From: Phycisphaeraceae bacterium
GTDB taxonomy: Bacteria > Planctomycetota > Phycisphaerae > Phycisphaerales > UBA1924
Reading direction: 5' to 3'
Length of the DNA: 64,000 nt
NCBI GenBank assembly: GCA_020639135.1
Contig: JACKHE010000003.1
Span: forward strand, 434,001-498,000
Part shown: piece after piece, positions 1-8,356 of the stretch
Position numbering within the stretch: position 1 is the first letter of the stretch
Layout: the number at the start of each line of letters is the position of its first letter
Position numbers and translations under genes: made by a program
The notes under the pieces: generated by a model
Told to the model about the DNA's origin: nothing
The model's database searches: none
What the model saw: the letters and a program-made list of their open reading frames with translations, nothing else

Positions 1-305
1 GTGCGGTGCTCGCTGGCGACGATGAGGATCTCGCCGCGGTCCGGGTGGTCGTCGTCGGGGTTGTCCTCGATGAGGCGGCTGCCGGCGAGGCGCTTGAGCC
101 GGCGGCGGACGCGCTCGTCGAGCCCGAGGTCGGCGAGGCTGACGCGGAGCTCGGCCTTGGTGGAGCGCTTGTTGACGTTCTGGCCACCTGGTCCTGAGGC
201 GCGCGCGAAGGCGAAGCGGAGGGCGTCGGGTTGGACGCGCACGCCGGGGGCGACCTCGGTGCGGTGGTCGTCGGGGGCGCCGCTGCCGGTGGCGGATGCG
301 GTCAT
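1..305 (-). CDS. arfB: ArfB-like peptide chain release factor domain protein (partial)
   Basis: The gene runs off the left edge; its N-terminal 101 codons are visible. Translation of the minus strand gives the class I release-factor motif SGPGGQNVNK at about residues 38-47, followed by a STKAELRV segment typical of the YaeJ/ArfB group of stand-alone RF-1 domain proteins, which hydrolyse peptidyl-tRNA on stalled ribosomes through the GGQ loop. The ATG at 305-303 overlaps the TGA of the upstream redoxin gene (304-302), an ATGA junction that suggests translational coupling. A short start before the GGQ, without the codon-recognition domain of PrfA/PrfB, favours ArfB over a true release factor. 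The basic C-terminal tail that would confirm this lies outside the window. Confidence 0.85.
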   Translation of the reverse strand, partial: MTASATGSGAPDDHRTEVAPGVRVQPDALRFAFARASGPGGQNVNKRSTKAELRVSLADLGLDERVRRRLKRLAGSRLIEDNPDDDHPDRGEILIVASEHR

Positions 306-922
306 CGGGCCGCGGCGGGCTGGGGCGGCGCTGCACCCGCTGCTGGTTGACCGCGCGCGAGGAACCCGGCGACCGCCTGCTCGAGCCCCGCCTGCTCGCC
401 GTAGAAGGCGCGGATGACGATGCCCTGCTCGTCGATGAGGAGCGCCGCGGGGACGCCGGGGATGCGCGACATGAACGCGGTGGCGTCGCCGCCCGGGGTG
501 TAGAGATCGAAGGGGAGGTCGAGGGCCGCGAGCTGCTCGGGGTCGGCGTCGGTCACGAGCCCGACGACGCGGAGGCGGTCGGACTGCGACGCTTCGGCGA
601 TGCGCGACCAGATGGGCCTGGCTTCCTCGCAGTAGTTGCAGGAGCCGGAGGAGAGCAGGAGGAGCACGGCGCCGTTGCCCGGCTCGAAGGAGAGCGGGAC
701 GGGCGAGCCCTGTGGGTCGAGCAGGATCATGGGCTCGACGCGCTGGCCGGCGCCGAGCGCGTTGCCGAGGTCAACCTGGGCGGCGGCGCGGAGTTCGCTG
801 ACCTCGGCGGTGAGTCTGCGGGACTTGAGCGCGAGGAGGACGACGAGGGCGCCGAGCGCGAGGCAGAGGACGACGAGGATCGGGACGATCGGCGACGGCT
901 TGTTGGGGTTGGTTGCCTGCAT
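302..922 (-). CDS. Membrane-anchored thioredoxin-like (redoxin) protein
   Basis: 206 aa. A single N-terminal hydrophobic segment (about residues 11-32, PIVPILVVLCLALGALVVLL) anchors the protein, followed by a short coiled linker and a thioredoxin-fold domain. The redox pair is C95 and C98 in SGSCNYCEE, and a cis-proline-type IPGVPAALLIDEQG segment follows, as in TlpA/ResA-type proteins. It probably reduces or isomerises disulfides outside the cytoplasm. The Ala/Pro-rich tail (APPQPAAAR) looks disordered. It overlaps arfB by 4 bp, so the two are co-transcribed. The specific partner cannot be told from the sequence. Confidence 0.8.
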   Translation of the reverse strand: MQATNPNKPSPIVPILVVLCLALGALVVLLALKSRRLTAEVSELRAAAQVDLGNALGAGQRVEPMILLDPQGSPVPLSFEPGNGAVLLLLSSGSCNYCEEARPIWSRIAEASQSDRLRVVGLVTDADPEQLAALDLPFDLYTPGGDATAFMSRIPGVPAALLIDEQGIVIRAFYGEQAGLEQAVAGFLARGQPAAGAAPPQPAAAR

Positions 923-977
923 GCGGAGGTCTGCGGCGCTGCGCGCGTGTGGTTTGGATTCCGTGGTTGCGTTGGAG

Positions 978-1015
978 AAAAAGCGGCCGCCCGGTCTGAT
1001 TGAGACGGGGCGGCC
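978..1015 (-). terminator. Rho-independent terminator of the Kazal-type gene
   Basis: Read on the minus strand, a 14-base stem (arms 984-997 and 1002-1015, core CGGCCGCCC) with a short loop is followed by a run of T (A run at 978-982 on the plus strand). It lies 44 bp downstream of the Kazal gene stop. Confidence 0.75.
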
Positions 1016-1058
1016 GGTGTCTGTCGGAGCTTGTTGGCTCCGTGGTCAATCGTGGTGA

Positions 1059-1298
1059 TCAGATGCCGCCGCTGGGCGAGCAGTTCTTGGCGTGGTGGCA
1101 GTTGGCGACGCACTGGTTGGGGTACGTCTTGCCGTTGCTGCAGGTGACGGGGGCGTAGATGTCGGGGCAGAGGCAGGGGCCGCCGCTCCTGGCCTGGGCG
1201 GGCTCGGCGGTGAGCGCCATGGCGCCGATGACGAGGGCGGCGGTGGAGAGGCCGCAGGTCAGGAAGGTGGCGGAGCGCCTGGAAAGCAGGTTCTTCAT
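1059..1298 (-). CDS. Small secreted Kazal-type cysteine-rich protein
   Basis: 79 aa from the ATG at 1298 (MKNLLSRRS). An in-frame ATG at 1310 exists, but the codons between them (ATGGAGAACAAC) supply a GGAG ribosome binding site for the second ATG, so 1298 is preferred. A signal peptide with a hydrophobic core (ALVIGAMALTA) and an AQA cleavage site precedes a mature peptide of about 40 residues with seven cysteines in a Kazal-like arrangement (CLCPDIYAPVTCSNGKTY, then C, C, C). Kazal domains usually inhibit serine proteases, or occur as short structural modules in bacteria. It is a monocistronic unit with its own terminator. The target is unknown. Confidence 0.75.
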   Translation of the reverse strand: MKNLLSRRSATFLTCGLSTAALVIGAMALTAEPAQARSGGPCLCPDIYAPVTCSNGKTYPNQCVANCHHAKNCSPSGGI

Positions 1299-1466
1299 GT
1301 TGTTCTCCATTGAGAGTTGAATGTCATGGGATACCCCCCATGTCGGGCGGCATCGTACTGAAGCGGTGGGGGTTTGGGAAGGGAAATGTGCCCGGACCCT
1401 GCGGGTCTCGTTGAGGAACCCAACATTGGGGGGTAGCGTGGTGGAATGACCAGGCGGGGTGCGAAC

Positions 1467-1904
1467 ATGAATGCTCCGACGCCGCAGGTCGCGGTCCCGA
1501 CGGCGGGGACGCTGACGGTGCGGGTTCGGTACAGCGAGTGCGACCCGATGGGTGTGGCGCATCATTCTGTTTATGCGCTGTGGTTCGAGCTGGGGCGGAC
1601 GGAACTTTTGCGCGGCTGCGGGGTGACGTACGCGGATCTGGAGAAGGCGGGCGTGTTCCTGGCGGTGACCCGGCTGGAGACCCGGTACCGGGCGCCGGCG
1701 CGGTACGACGATGCACTGCTGCTGCGCACCGAGGTGACCGGGGGCGGGCGGGCGCGGATCGATCACGCGTACGAGCTGCGCCGGGCGACTGCCGGCGGCG
1801 ACGGCGGGGACCTGCTCGCGACGGCGACGAGCACGATCGCGTGCCTTGATGCGCAGGGTCGGCCTTGTGCGCTTCCGGGGTGGCTTGTGGCGCAGGGGGG
1901 CTGA
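1467..1904 (+). CDS. YbgC/4-hydroxybenzoyl-CoA-type hotdog thioesterase
   Basis: 145 aa from the ATG at 1467 (MNAPTPQ), preceded by AGGCGGGG; an alternative upstream start at 1446 is less likely. The motif RYSECDPMGVAHHSVYALWF matches the catalytic region of YbgC/4HBT thioesterases, where an Asp in the D-x-M-G-V-x-H signature is the active residue. These enzymes hydrolyse acyl-CoA thioesters in the cytoplasm. The stop overlaps the ribosome binding region of the AAA ATPase gene that starts 3 bp further on, so the two are probably one transcript. The acyl substrate cannot be inferred. Confidence 0.85.
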   Translation: MNAPTPQVAVPTAGTLTVRVRYSECDPMGVAHHSVYALWFELGRTELLRGCGVTYADLEKAGVFLAVTRLETRYRAPARYDDALLLRTEVTGGGRARIDHAYELRRATAGGDGGDLLATATSTIACLDAQGRPCALPGWLVAQGG

Positions 1905-1906
1905 GC

Positions 1907-3448
1907 ATGTCGGACAATGCTGTCAGGGCGACGGACACCGAACGGCTGACGGGATTGATCGCTTCGCGGCATCCGCTTGTGCTGATCCCGACGCACGAGG
2001 AGGGGTATGCGCTGGAGTGCGTGCGATCGGCGGCGCTGGAGCTGGGGGCCGGGCTTCTGGTTTGGGACGCGGTGTCGGGGCTGGGGGAGGGGCTGATCGC
2101 GGGGGAAGCGGCGGCAGATCTGACGGAGAACGCCGCGGCGGCGATGTACTACGCGGCGACTGCAGTGCTGGGGAAGCATCGCGAGGGCGAGGCGGAGGCG
2201 CCGCCGATTGTGTGCTTCCTGGACCTGTGCGCGCACCTGAACGACCCGAAGGCGCTGCGGGCGCTGCGGAACCTGGTCCGGACGGCTTCGGAGCGCGGGG
2301 GGTGCGTGGCGCTGATCGATCACGCGGATCAGGCGCCGGCGGTGGTGCGGTCGCACGCGGCGACGCTGGAGCTGAGCCTGCCCGACGAGGAGGAGCTGCG
2401 TGGGATCGTGCGGCGGACGGCGCGGCGGCTGCATACGGAGCGGCCGATCGCGGTGACGATCTCGGAGCGCGACCTGCACGCGATCGTGGGGAACCTGCGA
2501 GGGCTCAACCGGCGGCAGGCGGAGCGGGTGATCGAGGACGTGATCCGCGACGACCGGATGCTCAGCGCGGCGGACATCGATCGGGTGATCGCGCGCAAGC
2601 GCGAGCACCTGGAGAGCGACGGGGTGCTGGAGTTCGTTTCGGCGCCGGGGGCGCTGGACGAGATCGGCGGGATGGACCGGCTCAAGCGCTGGCTGGCGGC
2701 GCGGTCGGGGTCGCTGGGTCCCGACGCGGCTGGGGCTGGGCTGACGCCGCCCCGGGGGGTGCTGCTGCTTGGGGTGCAGGGCGCGGGCAAGAGTCTGTGC
2801 GCGAAGGCGGTGGCGACGGCGTGGAAGCGGCCTCTGATGCGGATGGACGTCGGTGCGATGTACGACCGGTTCGTCGGCGAGAGCGAGCGGCGTCTGCGCG
2901 CGACGCTGTTGCAAGCGGAGATGATGGCGCCGATGATCCTGTGGATCGACGAGATCGAGAAGGCGTTCGCGGGGGCGGCGAGCCAGTCGGTGGACGGGGG
3001 GCTGAGCCGGCGGATGTTCGGCGCGCTGCTGACGTGGATGCAGGAGCACCGGTCGCCGGTGTTCGTCGTGGCGACGGCCAACGACATCGGGGCGCTGCCG
3101 CCGGAGCTGCTGCGCAAGGGGCGGTTCGACGAGATCTTCTTTGTCGATCTCCCGTCGGAGGCGTCGCGGGCGCGGATCTTCGGGATCCATCTGCGCAAGC
3201 AGGGGCTGGACGAGGCGGCGTTCGACCTGGGCGCGCTGGCTTCGGCGTCGGCGGGGTTCAGCGGGTCGGAGATCGAGCAGGCGATCATCGCGGCCAGGCA
3301 CGAGGCGTTCCACGAGAAGGCGGGCGTGACGACGGGGCGGCTGGTCACGGCGATCCAGGGTTCTCCCCCGCTGAGCGTGACGATGACGGAGCAGATCACG
3401 GCGCTGCGCGCGTGGGCGGCGACGCGGTGCGTGCCGGCGGGTGATTGA
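1907..3448 (+). CDS. Ycf46-like AAA+ ATPase
   Basis: 513 aa from the ATG at 1907 (MSDNAVRA), with a G-rich ribosome binding site. The first 240 residues form an N-terminal domain. A classical AAA module follows: Walker A GVQGAGKS at about 289-296, Walker B MILWIDEIEK at about 353-362, and sensor/arginine-finger region LLRKGRFDEIFFVDLP. This architecture is that of Ycf46-type ATPases found in cyanobacteria, plastids and many other bacteria, whose role is poorly defined (bicarbonate use in cyanobacteria). There are no transmembrane segments and no protease domain, so it is not FtsH. It lies directly behind the thioesterase. Confidence 0.85.
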   Translation: MSDNAVRATDTERLTGLIASRHPLVLIPTHEEGYALECVRSAALELGAGLLVWDAVSGLGEGLIAGEAAADLTENAAAAMYYAATAVLGKHREGEAEAPPIVCFLDLCAHLNDPKALRALRNLVRTASERGGCVALIDHADQAPAVVRSHAATLELSLPDEEELRGIVRRTARRLHTERPIAVTISERDLHAIVGNLRGLNRRQAERVIEDVIRDDRMLSAADIDRVIARKREHLESDGVLEFVSAPGALDEIGGMDRLKRWLAARSGSLGPDAAGAGLTPPRGVLLLGVQGAGKSLCAKAVATAWKRPLMRMDVGAMYDRFVGESERRLRATLLQAEMMAPMILWIDEIEKAFAGAASQSVDGGLSRRMFGALLTWMQEHRSPVFVVATANDIGALPPELLRKGRFDEIFFVDLPSEASRARIFGIHLRKQGLDEAAFDLGALASASAGFSGSEIEQAIIAARHEAFHEKAGVTTGRLVTAIQGSPPLSVTMTEQITALRAWAATRCVPAGD

Positions 3449-3554
3449 GCGGGGGCGGGGGGCGTGCGGCGTCCGATAGCGTGTGGCATCGGTCAAGCTC
3501 GGCGCGGCGGTGTGGAAAAGTGGGGGTTTGATCTTCGCGGGGTATGCTCGTGGC

Positions 3555-4403
3555 ATGCTGAGACGCCAACTGGTCATCGCCGCGGTCGCGGTGTTCCTGG
3601 TCGCTGGTCACGCGGCGGCGCGGGAGACGTACATGGGCGCGGTGCGGTGGGCCGAGGGGGCTTCGGAGGCGGAGCTGATCGGGGCGCTGCGCGATGACGA
3701 CATCCGCTGGAACGCGCACGCGGCGATCAACGAGCTGCGGGAGCGCGGGTACGGGGCGGTCCCGGCGCTGGAGAAGGCGCTGGGGTCGGACGACTGGCAG
3801 CAGCGGCAGATGGCGGCGGAGCTTCTACGCCGGATCGACGGGTACGTTCCGAGTGATCGGATGTTCGTCGTGTGCGTCGAGGGGCTGGCGGATGATGCGC
3901 TGCCGTGGGGGGATTCGCCGCGGACGTTCACGCACGTGGACAACGCGTACGGCGGTGTGGAGTACCTGATCGGGCACGCGGAGGCGGCGGAGGGGTACCT
4001 GGCGGCGGGGCTGCACTCGGTCGATGCGCAGCAGCGGTTTTTCTGCGCGTACGCGCTGGGGATGGCGGGGCGTTCGGGGTACGCGGGGCCGATCTGCGAG
4101 GCGCTGGCGCCGCACCTGAACGACAACAACATCATCGGGGACGCGACGCTGGCGACGCGGGCGCTGTACCTGACGGGTGACGCGGTGGCGCCGCACCTGC
4201 GCGCGGCGAGGAAGCGTGCGGACGATCAGGGGCTCAAGGCGATCGAGCTGATCCTGCTGGACCTGAGCGACCCGCCGGTGTCGATCGACGAGATGCGCGA
4301 GCGGGGGGCGGGAACGGATCTGACCTGCTTGGTGCATGATCCTGCGGTGCAGGATGTGCGGATCCGGGGGATGCAGCCTTACCGGGTGCGGTGGCGGGAG
4401 TGA
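3555..4403 (+). CDS. Secreted HEAT-like repeat protein
   Basis: 282 aa from the ATG at 3555 (MLRRQLVIAAVAVFLV). The longer frame from 3483 would put codons ahead of an obvious signal peptide (cleavage near AAARE). The mature part contains degenerate alpha-helical repeats of HEAT type, for example a helix pair around RWNAHAAINELRERGYGAVP, then ALEKALGSDDWQQRQMAAEL, and a later block AGLHSVDAQQRFFCAYALG. No catalytic motif is visible, so it probably acts as an exported binding scaffold. It is transcribed alone in the direction of the AAA gene. Confidence 0.6.
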   Translation: MLRRQLVIAAVAVFLVAGHAAARETYMGAVRWAEGASEAELIGALRDDDIRWNAHAAINELRERGYGAVPALEKALGSDDWQQRQMAAELLRRIDGYVPSDRMFVVCVEGLADDALPWGDSPRTFTHVDNAYGGVEYLIGHAEAAEGYLAAGLHSVDAQQRFFCAYALGMAGRSGYAGPICEALAPHLNDNNIIGDATLATRALYLTGDAVAPHLRAARKRADDQGLKAIELILLDLSDPPVSIDEMRERGAGTDLTCLVHDPAVQDVRIRGMQPYRVRWRE

Positions 4404-4470
4404 GTTGGTTTCATTGTGGTGGGGATCGGTGCGCGATTGTTGCGTCGGCGCCCGGTGGGATGGTGTCGGA

Positions 4471-4507
4471 ATATCCGAGCCTTCGCTGCGCTCAGACTCG
4501 GCGTCCA
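4471..4507. repeat. REP-like palindromic repeat, family B copy 1
   Basis: Intergenic element whose ends TATCCGAG and CTCAGACTCGG flank the core TTCGCTGCGCTCA. It lies between the convergent HEAT-repeat gene and sdhB, and an almost identical copy is found at 36646-36682. It shares the core with family A elements (5408, 16019, 16871, 44081, 50977). Confidence 0.75.
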
Positions 4508-4508
4508 A

Positions 4509-5318
4509 TTACTTGCCCGTAAAGAACTGCTTGATCGCGTGGATCGTTGTGGCTCTGCCCACTGCGGCGATGGATTCCGTCAGGGGGATGCTCTTGGGGC
4601 AGTGTTTGACGCAGTTCTGGGCGTTGCCGCAGTCGGAGACGCCGCCCTGGCTCGCCATCTCGCTCAGGCGGTCGGCCTTGAGGGTGGCGCCGGTCTTGTG
4701 GAGGTTGAAGTAGCGGACCTGGCTGATGGGGGCGGCGCCGATGAAGGCGGTCTGCCACTTGGCGCTGTCGGCGATCTGGTGGAACTGCGGGCAGGCGTCC
4801 ATGCAGCAGCCGCAGGACATGCACTCGGAGAGCTTGTAGCGGGTCTGCTGCTCGTCGGGGGTTTCCTTCGGGCCGGCGCCCTGCTCCCAGAGGTTGTCGA
4901 TGGGGACCCAGGCCTTGACGCGCTTGAGGGATTCGAAGAGGCGCGTGCGGTCAACGAAGAGGTCGCGGATGACCGGGAACTTGCGCATGGGCTCGAGCGT
5001 GAGGGTGTCGCCCTCGTTGGGGCAGGCGGAATCCATCAGGCAGGAGCAGGACTGGCGGACCTTGCCGTTGATGACCATGGTGCAGGCGCCGCAGACCTCT
5101 TCGAGGCAGCCGGATTTCCAGGCGACGGGTGTGGTGGCGACGCCGCCATCGGTGATGGGGTTGGCTGCGATGTATTGCAGGCAGGAGATGACGTTGGCGC
5201 CCTCGCCTCGTTTGACGGGGACACTGAAGGTCTGCCAGTAGGCGGGTTTGCCTGGCCCGTCGCAGCGCTTGATTTTGATTTTGATGGTGCGTGTGCGGGT
5301 GTCGGTGGCTGTGGTCAT
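4509..5318 (-). CDS. sdhB: Succinate dehydrogenase iron-sulfur subunit
   Basis: 269 aa, last gene of sdhC-sdhA-sdhB. The N-terminal ferredoxin-like domain carries the 2Fe-2S ligands in SGCLEEVCGACTMVINGK (C71, C76, C79) plus C91. The C-terminal domain has C166-C169-C172-C176 (CMSCGCCMDACPQ) and C230, C236, C240 for the 4Fe-4S and 3Fe-4S clusters. It passes electrons from the SdhA flavin to the quinone site at the SdhC cytochrome. The motif pattern is that of the Bacillus-type (b558) complex, which uses a single membrane subunit. A 128-bp gap packed with palindromic repeats separates it from sdhA. Confidence 0.95.
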   Translation of the reverse strand: MTTATDTRTRTIKIKIKRCDGPGKPAYWQTFSVPVKRGEGANVISCLQYIAANPITDGGVATTPVAWKSGCLEEVCGACTMVINGKVRQSCSCLMDSACPNEGDTLTLEPMRKFPVIRDLFVDRTRLFESLKRVKAWVPIDNLWEQGAGPKETPDEQQTRYKLSECMSCGCCMDACPQFHQIADSAKWQTAFIGAAPISQVRYFNLHKTGATLKADRLSEMASQGGVSDCGNAQNCVKHCPKSIPLTESIAAVGRATTIHAIKQFFTGK

Positions 5319-5357
5319 GGTTGGGGGCGCCTGTTCTGGAAGAGGCGGGGTTCTGGC

Positions 5358-5440
5358 GTTCGCCCCTCTCCCCGGCCCTCTCCCAGAGGGAGAGGGGGGC
5401 TGAGGGATCCTGGGATTCGCTGCGCTCATCCCAGGCGTGG
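5358..5440. repeat. Composite palindromic repeat between sdhA and sdhB (includes REP family A copy)
   Basis: Two elements sit side by side in the only sizeable gap of the sdh operon. The first (about 5363-5400) is a CCCCTCTCCC / GGGAGAGGGG palindrome; the second (5408-5440) is a family A element, ATCCTGGGATTCGCTGCGCT and following bases to the GGCGTG end. In the mRNA both can fold into stable stems. This may alter the relative stability or expression of sdhB; that is inference. Confidence 0.7.
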
Positions 5441-5446
5441 GGAGCA

Positions 5447-7399
5447 TCAGACTGTTGCGGGCTCTTTGGACTTCTTCGGTTCGCTGGAGGTTTTGCCGTA
5501 GTCGCGGGGGCGGAGTTTGACGAGGCCGGTGACGACATCGCGGTAGTCGAAGTCGGGGCGTCCGGTTTTGGCGTTGAACTTCGCGATGGTGGTTTTGTGG
5601 AAGCGTTGGTCGTCGCGGTCGGGGAAGTCGGGGCGGTAGTGGGAGCCGCGGGATTCCTCGCGGTTGATGGAGCCCTGGAGGATGGCCTCGGCGAGGATGA
5701 GCATGTCGCCGAGGGCGCGGGTGAAGGAGAGGTTCTGGTTGGTCCACATGCCGCCGTCGGCGAGGCGGACGTTCTGGTAGCGGTCCTGGAGCTCGCGGAG
5801 CCTGGTCATCGCCTGCTCCATGCGGGGGCCGGTCTTGACGACGGTGCAGGCGGCGGTCATCTCGTCGCCCATCTCCAGGGCGATCTGGTAGGGGTTGGTC
5901 GCGGGGTCGTTGTGGCCGGCCTCGGCGGTCTCGATGAGGCGCTGCGTCTTGAAGTGCTCCTGCTGGACGGCCTCGTCGTAGAGGGACTGGTGGACGTTCT
6001 CGACGGGTTCGGCCTCGGTCCTGACGTAGTTGACGACGCCCTGGCCGGAGAAGAGCCCGTCGAAGATGCATGAGAGGAGGGCGTTGGCGCCGAGGCGTGT
6101 GGCGCCGTGGTAGGCGAAGTTGCATTCACCGAAGGCGTAGAGCCCGGTGATGTTGGTCATCATGGTGTTGGCGGCGCCGAACTTCATTCCGGTGACGGTG
6201 TCGCGTCCGCAGTTGAGGTCCTGCCTGGGGTCGGCGGGTCGCTCCTGGGGGGTGAAGGTCGTCCAGAGCCCGCCCATGGTGTAGTGGACGGCGGGGAAGA
6301 TCTTCATGGGGACGTCGTGGGGGTCTTCGCCGGCGAACTTCTCGTAGATCTCGAGGATGCCTCCGAGCTTGCGGTCGAGCTCGTCGCGGTCCTTGAAGGA
6401 GAGGTCGAGATAGACCTGGTTCCTTCCGTCAACGCCCATGTGGTCATCGACGCAGACGGAGAAGATCTCGCGTGAGGCGATGTCGCGGGGGACGAGGTTG
6501 CCGTACTTGGGGTAGCGTTCCTCGAGGAGGTAGTAGCGTTCGTTCTCGGGGATCTGTCGCGGGTCGCGGGTGTCGCCCTTTTTGGCGGGGACCCAGACTC
6601 GGCCGCCCTCGCCGCGGGCGGATTCGGACATGAGGCGGCACTTGTCGGCGCCGGGGATGGCGGTGGGGTGGACCTGGATCATCTCGCCGTTGGCGTACCA
6701 GGCGCCGGCCTGGTAGCAGCGAGCGGCGGCGCCGCCGGTGCACATGACGGAGTTGGTGGACTTTCCGAAGATGAGCCCGCAGCCGCCGGTGGCCATGATG
6801 ACGGCCTCGGCGGGGAAGGCGCGGATCTGCATGGTGCGGAGGTCCTGCGCGACGATGCCGACGCAGCGTCGTTCGGCGCCCTCGCCCCTGGTGATGGGCC
6901 AGAGGAACTCCCACGACTCGTACTTGGCGACCTTGCCCTCGGCCTCGTAGCGGCGGACCTGCTCGTCGAGGGCGTACATGAGCTGCTGGCCGGTGGTGGC
7001 GCCGGAGAAGTGGGTGCGCTTGAAGAGCGAGCCGCCGAAGAGTCGGAGGTCGCGCTGGCCCTCGGGGGTGCGGTTGAATGGGACGCCCATGCGGTCGAGG
7101 AGGTCGATGATGCGCGGCGCCCAGTGGGTCATCTCATAGACGGGGGGCTGGTCGGCGAGGAAGTCTCCGCCGAAGAGCGTCTCGTCCATGTGCATCCATT
7201 CGGAGAAGCCCTGCTGGCGGGCGATCTCGTTGGTGGCGTTGATGCCGCCCTGGGCGCAGACGGAGTGGGATCGTTTGACGGGGACGATGGAGAAGCAATC
7301 GACGCTGACGCCCTGCTCGGCGAGGCGGACGCAAGCGGCGAGGCCGGCGAGGCCCCCTCCGACGACGATGACTCTGGCGTTCTTGTTTTCAGCGGCCAT
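5447..7399 (-). CDS. sdhA: Succinate dehydrogenase flavoprotein subunit
   Basis: 650 aa. The N-terminal dinucleotide-binding motif is VIVVGGGLAGLAA. The FAD-attachment region RSHSVCAQGGINA contains the histidine (RSHS) that normally carries covalent FAD in SdhA. Substrate-site segments such as VQVHPT-like IQVHPTAIPG, SARGEGG and the conserved YTMGGL segment near residue 377 are present. It oxidises succinate to fumarate at the cytoplasmic face. The ATG lies 6 bp behind the sdhC stop, so the operon is tight here. The length and the C-terminal tyrosine/histidine-rich segment (RGSHYRPDFPDRDD) are typical of the Bacillus-type long SdhA. Confidence 0.97.
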   Translation of the reverse strand: MAAENKNARVIVVGGGLAGLAACVRLAEQGVSVDCFSIVPVKRSHSVCAQGGINATNEIARQQGFSEWMHMDETLFGGDFLADQPPVYEMTHWAPRIIDLLDRMGVPFNRTPEGQRDLRLFGGSLFKRTHFSGATTGQQLMYALDEQVRRYEAEGKVAKYESWEFLWPITRGEGAERRCVGIVAQDLRTMQIRAFPAEAVIMATGGCGLIFGKSTNSVMCTGGAAARCYQAGAWYANGEMIQVHPTAIPGADKCRLMSESARGEGGRVWVPAKKGDTRDPRQIPENERYYLLEERYPKYGNLVPRDIASREIFSVCVDDHMGVDGRNQVYLDLSFKDRDELDRKLGGILEIYEKFAGEDPHDVPMKIFPAVHYTMGGLWTTFTPQERPADPRQDLNCGRDTVTGMKFGAANTMMTNITGLYAFGECNFAYHGATRLGANALLSCIFDGLFSGQGVVNYVRTEAEPVENVHQSLYDEAVQQEHFKTQRLIETAEAGHNDPATNPYQIALEMGDEMTAACTVVKTGPRMEQAMTRLRELQDRYQNVRLADGGMWTNQNLSFTRALGDMLILAEAILQGSINREESRGSHYRPDFPDRDDQRFHKTTIAKFNAKTGRPDFDYRDVVTGLVKLRPRDYGKTSSEPKKSKEPATV

Positions 7400-7405
7400 G
7401 GTTGC

Positions 7406-8233
7406 TCAGCGCTCGGACTGGTTGGTGGTGGTGTTGTTCTCGGCGACGGCCGGCGCGATCTGCGGGGTGTCGGCGTTGACGATCTCGCTGTGGAGTCGGG
7501 ACTCGGTCTGCCTGGCGGCTTCGAGGTCGAGGGTGACGAAGCCGACGAAAGCCATGACGCCCAGCGCGGCGAGGGCGAGGCCGGCGCCGGAGCAGACGAA
7601 GCCCCAGCGGCGCTGGGCGCCGGCGGAGATGGTCAACCCCCAGGTGATGGCTGCGGTCCAGAGTCCGTTGGCGAGGTGGTAGATCAGTGCGAGGACGCCG
7701 ATCAGGTAGAGCGCGCCGATGAGGAATCCGCCGAGGGCGGAGGTGTCGGCGCCGCCCTGGATGGCCTGCGCTGTCGAGGATGCGGCGGTGTGGGCGTCGA
7801 AGCCCGAGGCGAAGGGGAGCCAGGTCCAGCCCCAGCGGAGGGTTGCGACGTGGTAGAGGATGAAGATGAAGCCGAAGTAGCCGGTGAGTCGCTGGAGGGT
7901 GTAGCGCCAGTTGGCGCCGTAGCCGTAGTGGGCGACGTTGCTGGATCCGGTGAAGGCGTAGTAGAAGCCGAGCACGGCGTGGAAGCCGATGGGGAGCCAG
8001 AGCCCGAAGACCTCGATGAGGAGGAGGAAGGGTGTGGAGTGGATGAAGTTGACTTCGTGCTGGAAGGTCTCGACGCCGCCGTGGCCGAGCCGGCCCCAGA
8101 CGATGGAGGCGTTGGTGGTGAGGTGGATGCAGAGGAAGGCGCCGATGGGGATGATGCCGGCGAGGGAGTGGAGCCTTCGGAGGAGGAAGGGCGCGGGAAC
8201 CGCTGGCTGCGCGGTGTTCGCTGACTCGGACAC
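7406..8233 (-). CDS. sdhC: Succinate dehydrogenase cytochrome b558 subunit
   Basis: 275 aa, start GTG at 8233 behind AGAAAGGA. Five hydrophobic segments can be seen (near residues 22-42, 68-95, 115-135, 170-200 and 212-235). Histidines in RLHSLAG, IHLTTN, GFHAVLG, LYHVATL and IYHLANG are placed as the haem b ligands of the single-subunit b558 type of SdhC, as in Bacillus subtilis. It anchors SdhAB in the membrane and reduces quinone. The C-terminal about 40 residues are hydrophilic and not part of the family core. It is the first gene of the sdhCAB operon. Confidence 0.9.
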   Translation of the reverse strand: MSESANTAQPAVPAPFLLRRLHSLAGIIPIGAFLCIHLTTNASIVWGRLGHGGVETFQHEVNFIHSTPFLLLIEVFGLWLPIGFHAVLGFYYAFTGSSNVAHYGYGANWRYTLQRLTGYFGFIFILYHVATLRWGWTWLPFASGFDAHTAASSTAQAIQGGADTSALGGFLIGALYLIGVLALIYHLANGLWTAAITWGLTISAGAQRRWGFVCSGAGLALAALGVMAFVGFVTLDLEAARQTESRLHSEIVNADTPQIAPAVAENNTTTNQSER

Positions 8234-8356
8234 GGTTGCGTCCTTTCTGGGTCGTCGCTGGGTTGTGTAGTTCCGGGACGTCCGACCCTGTGAGGATCGG
8301 TCGGGGATGCGTTGGAGGATTCTAAAATGTTTCGGGGCGGCGTGTTGAGCGCGGCA

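Noticed and set aside
6668..8224. Long plus-strand open frame opposite sdhA and sdhC
   Set aside because: It is a shadow of the sdh genes, with an acidic low-complexity translation that comes from the third codon positions of the real genes.
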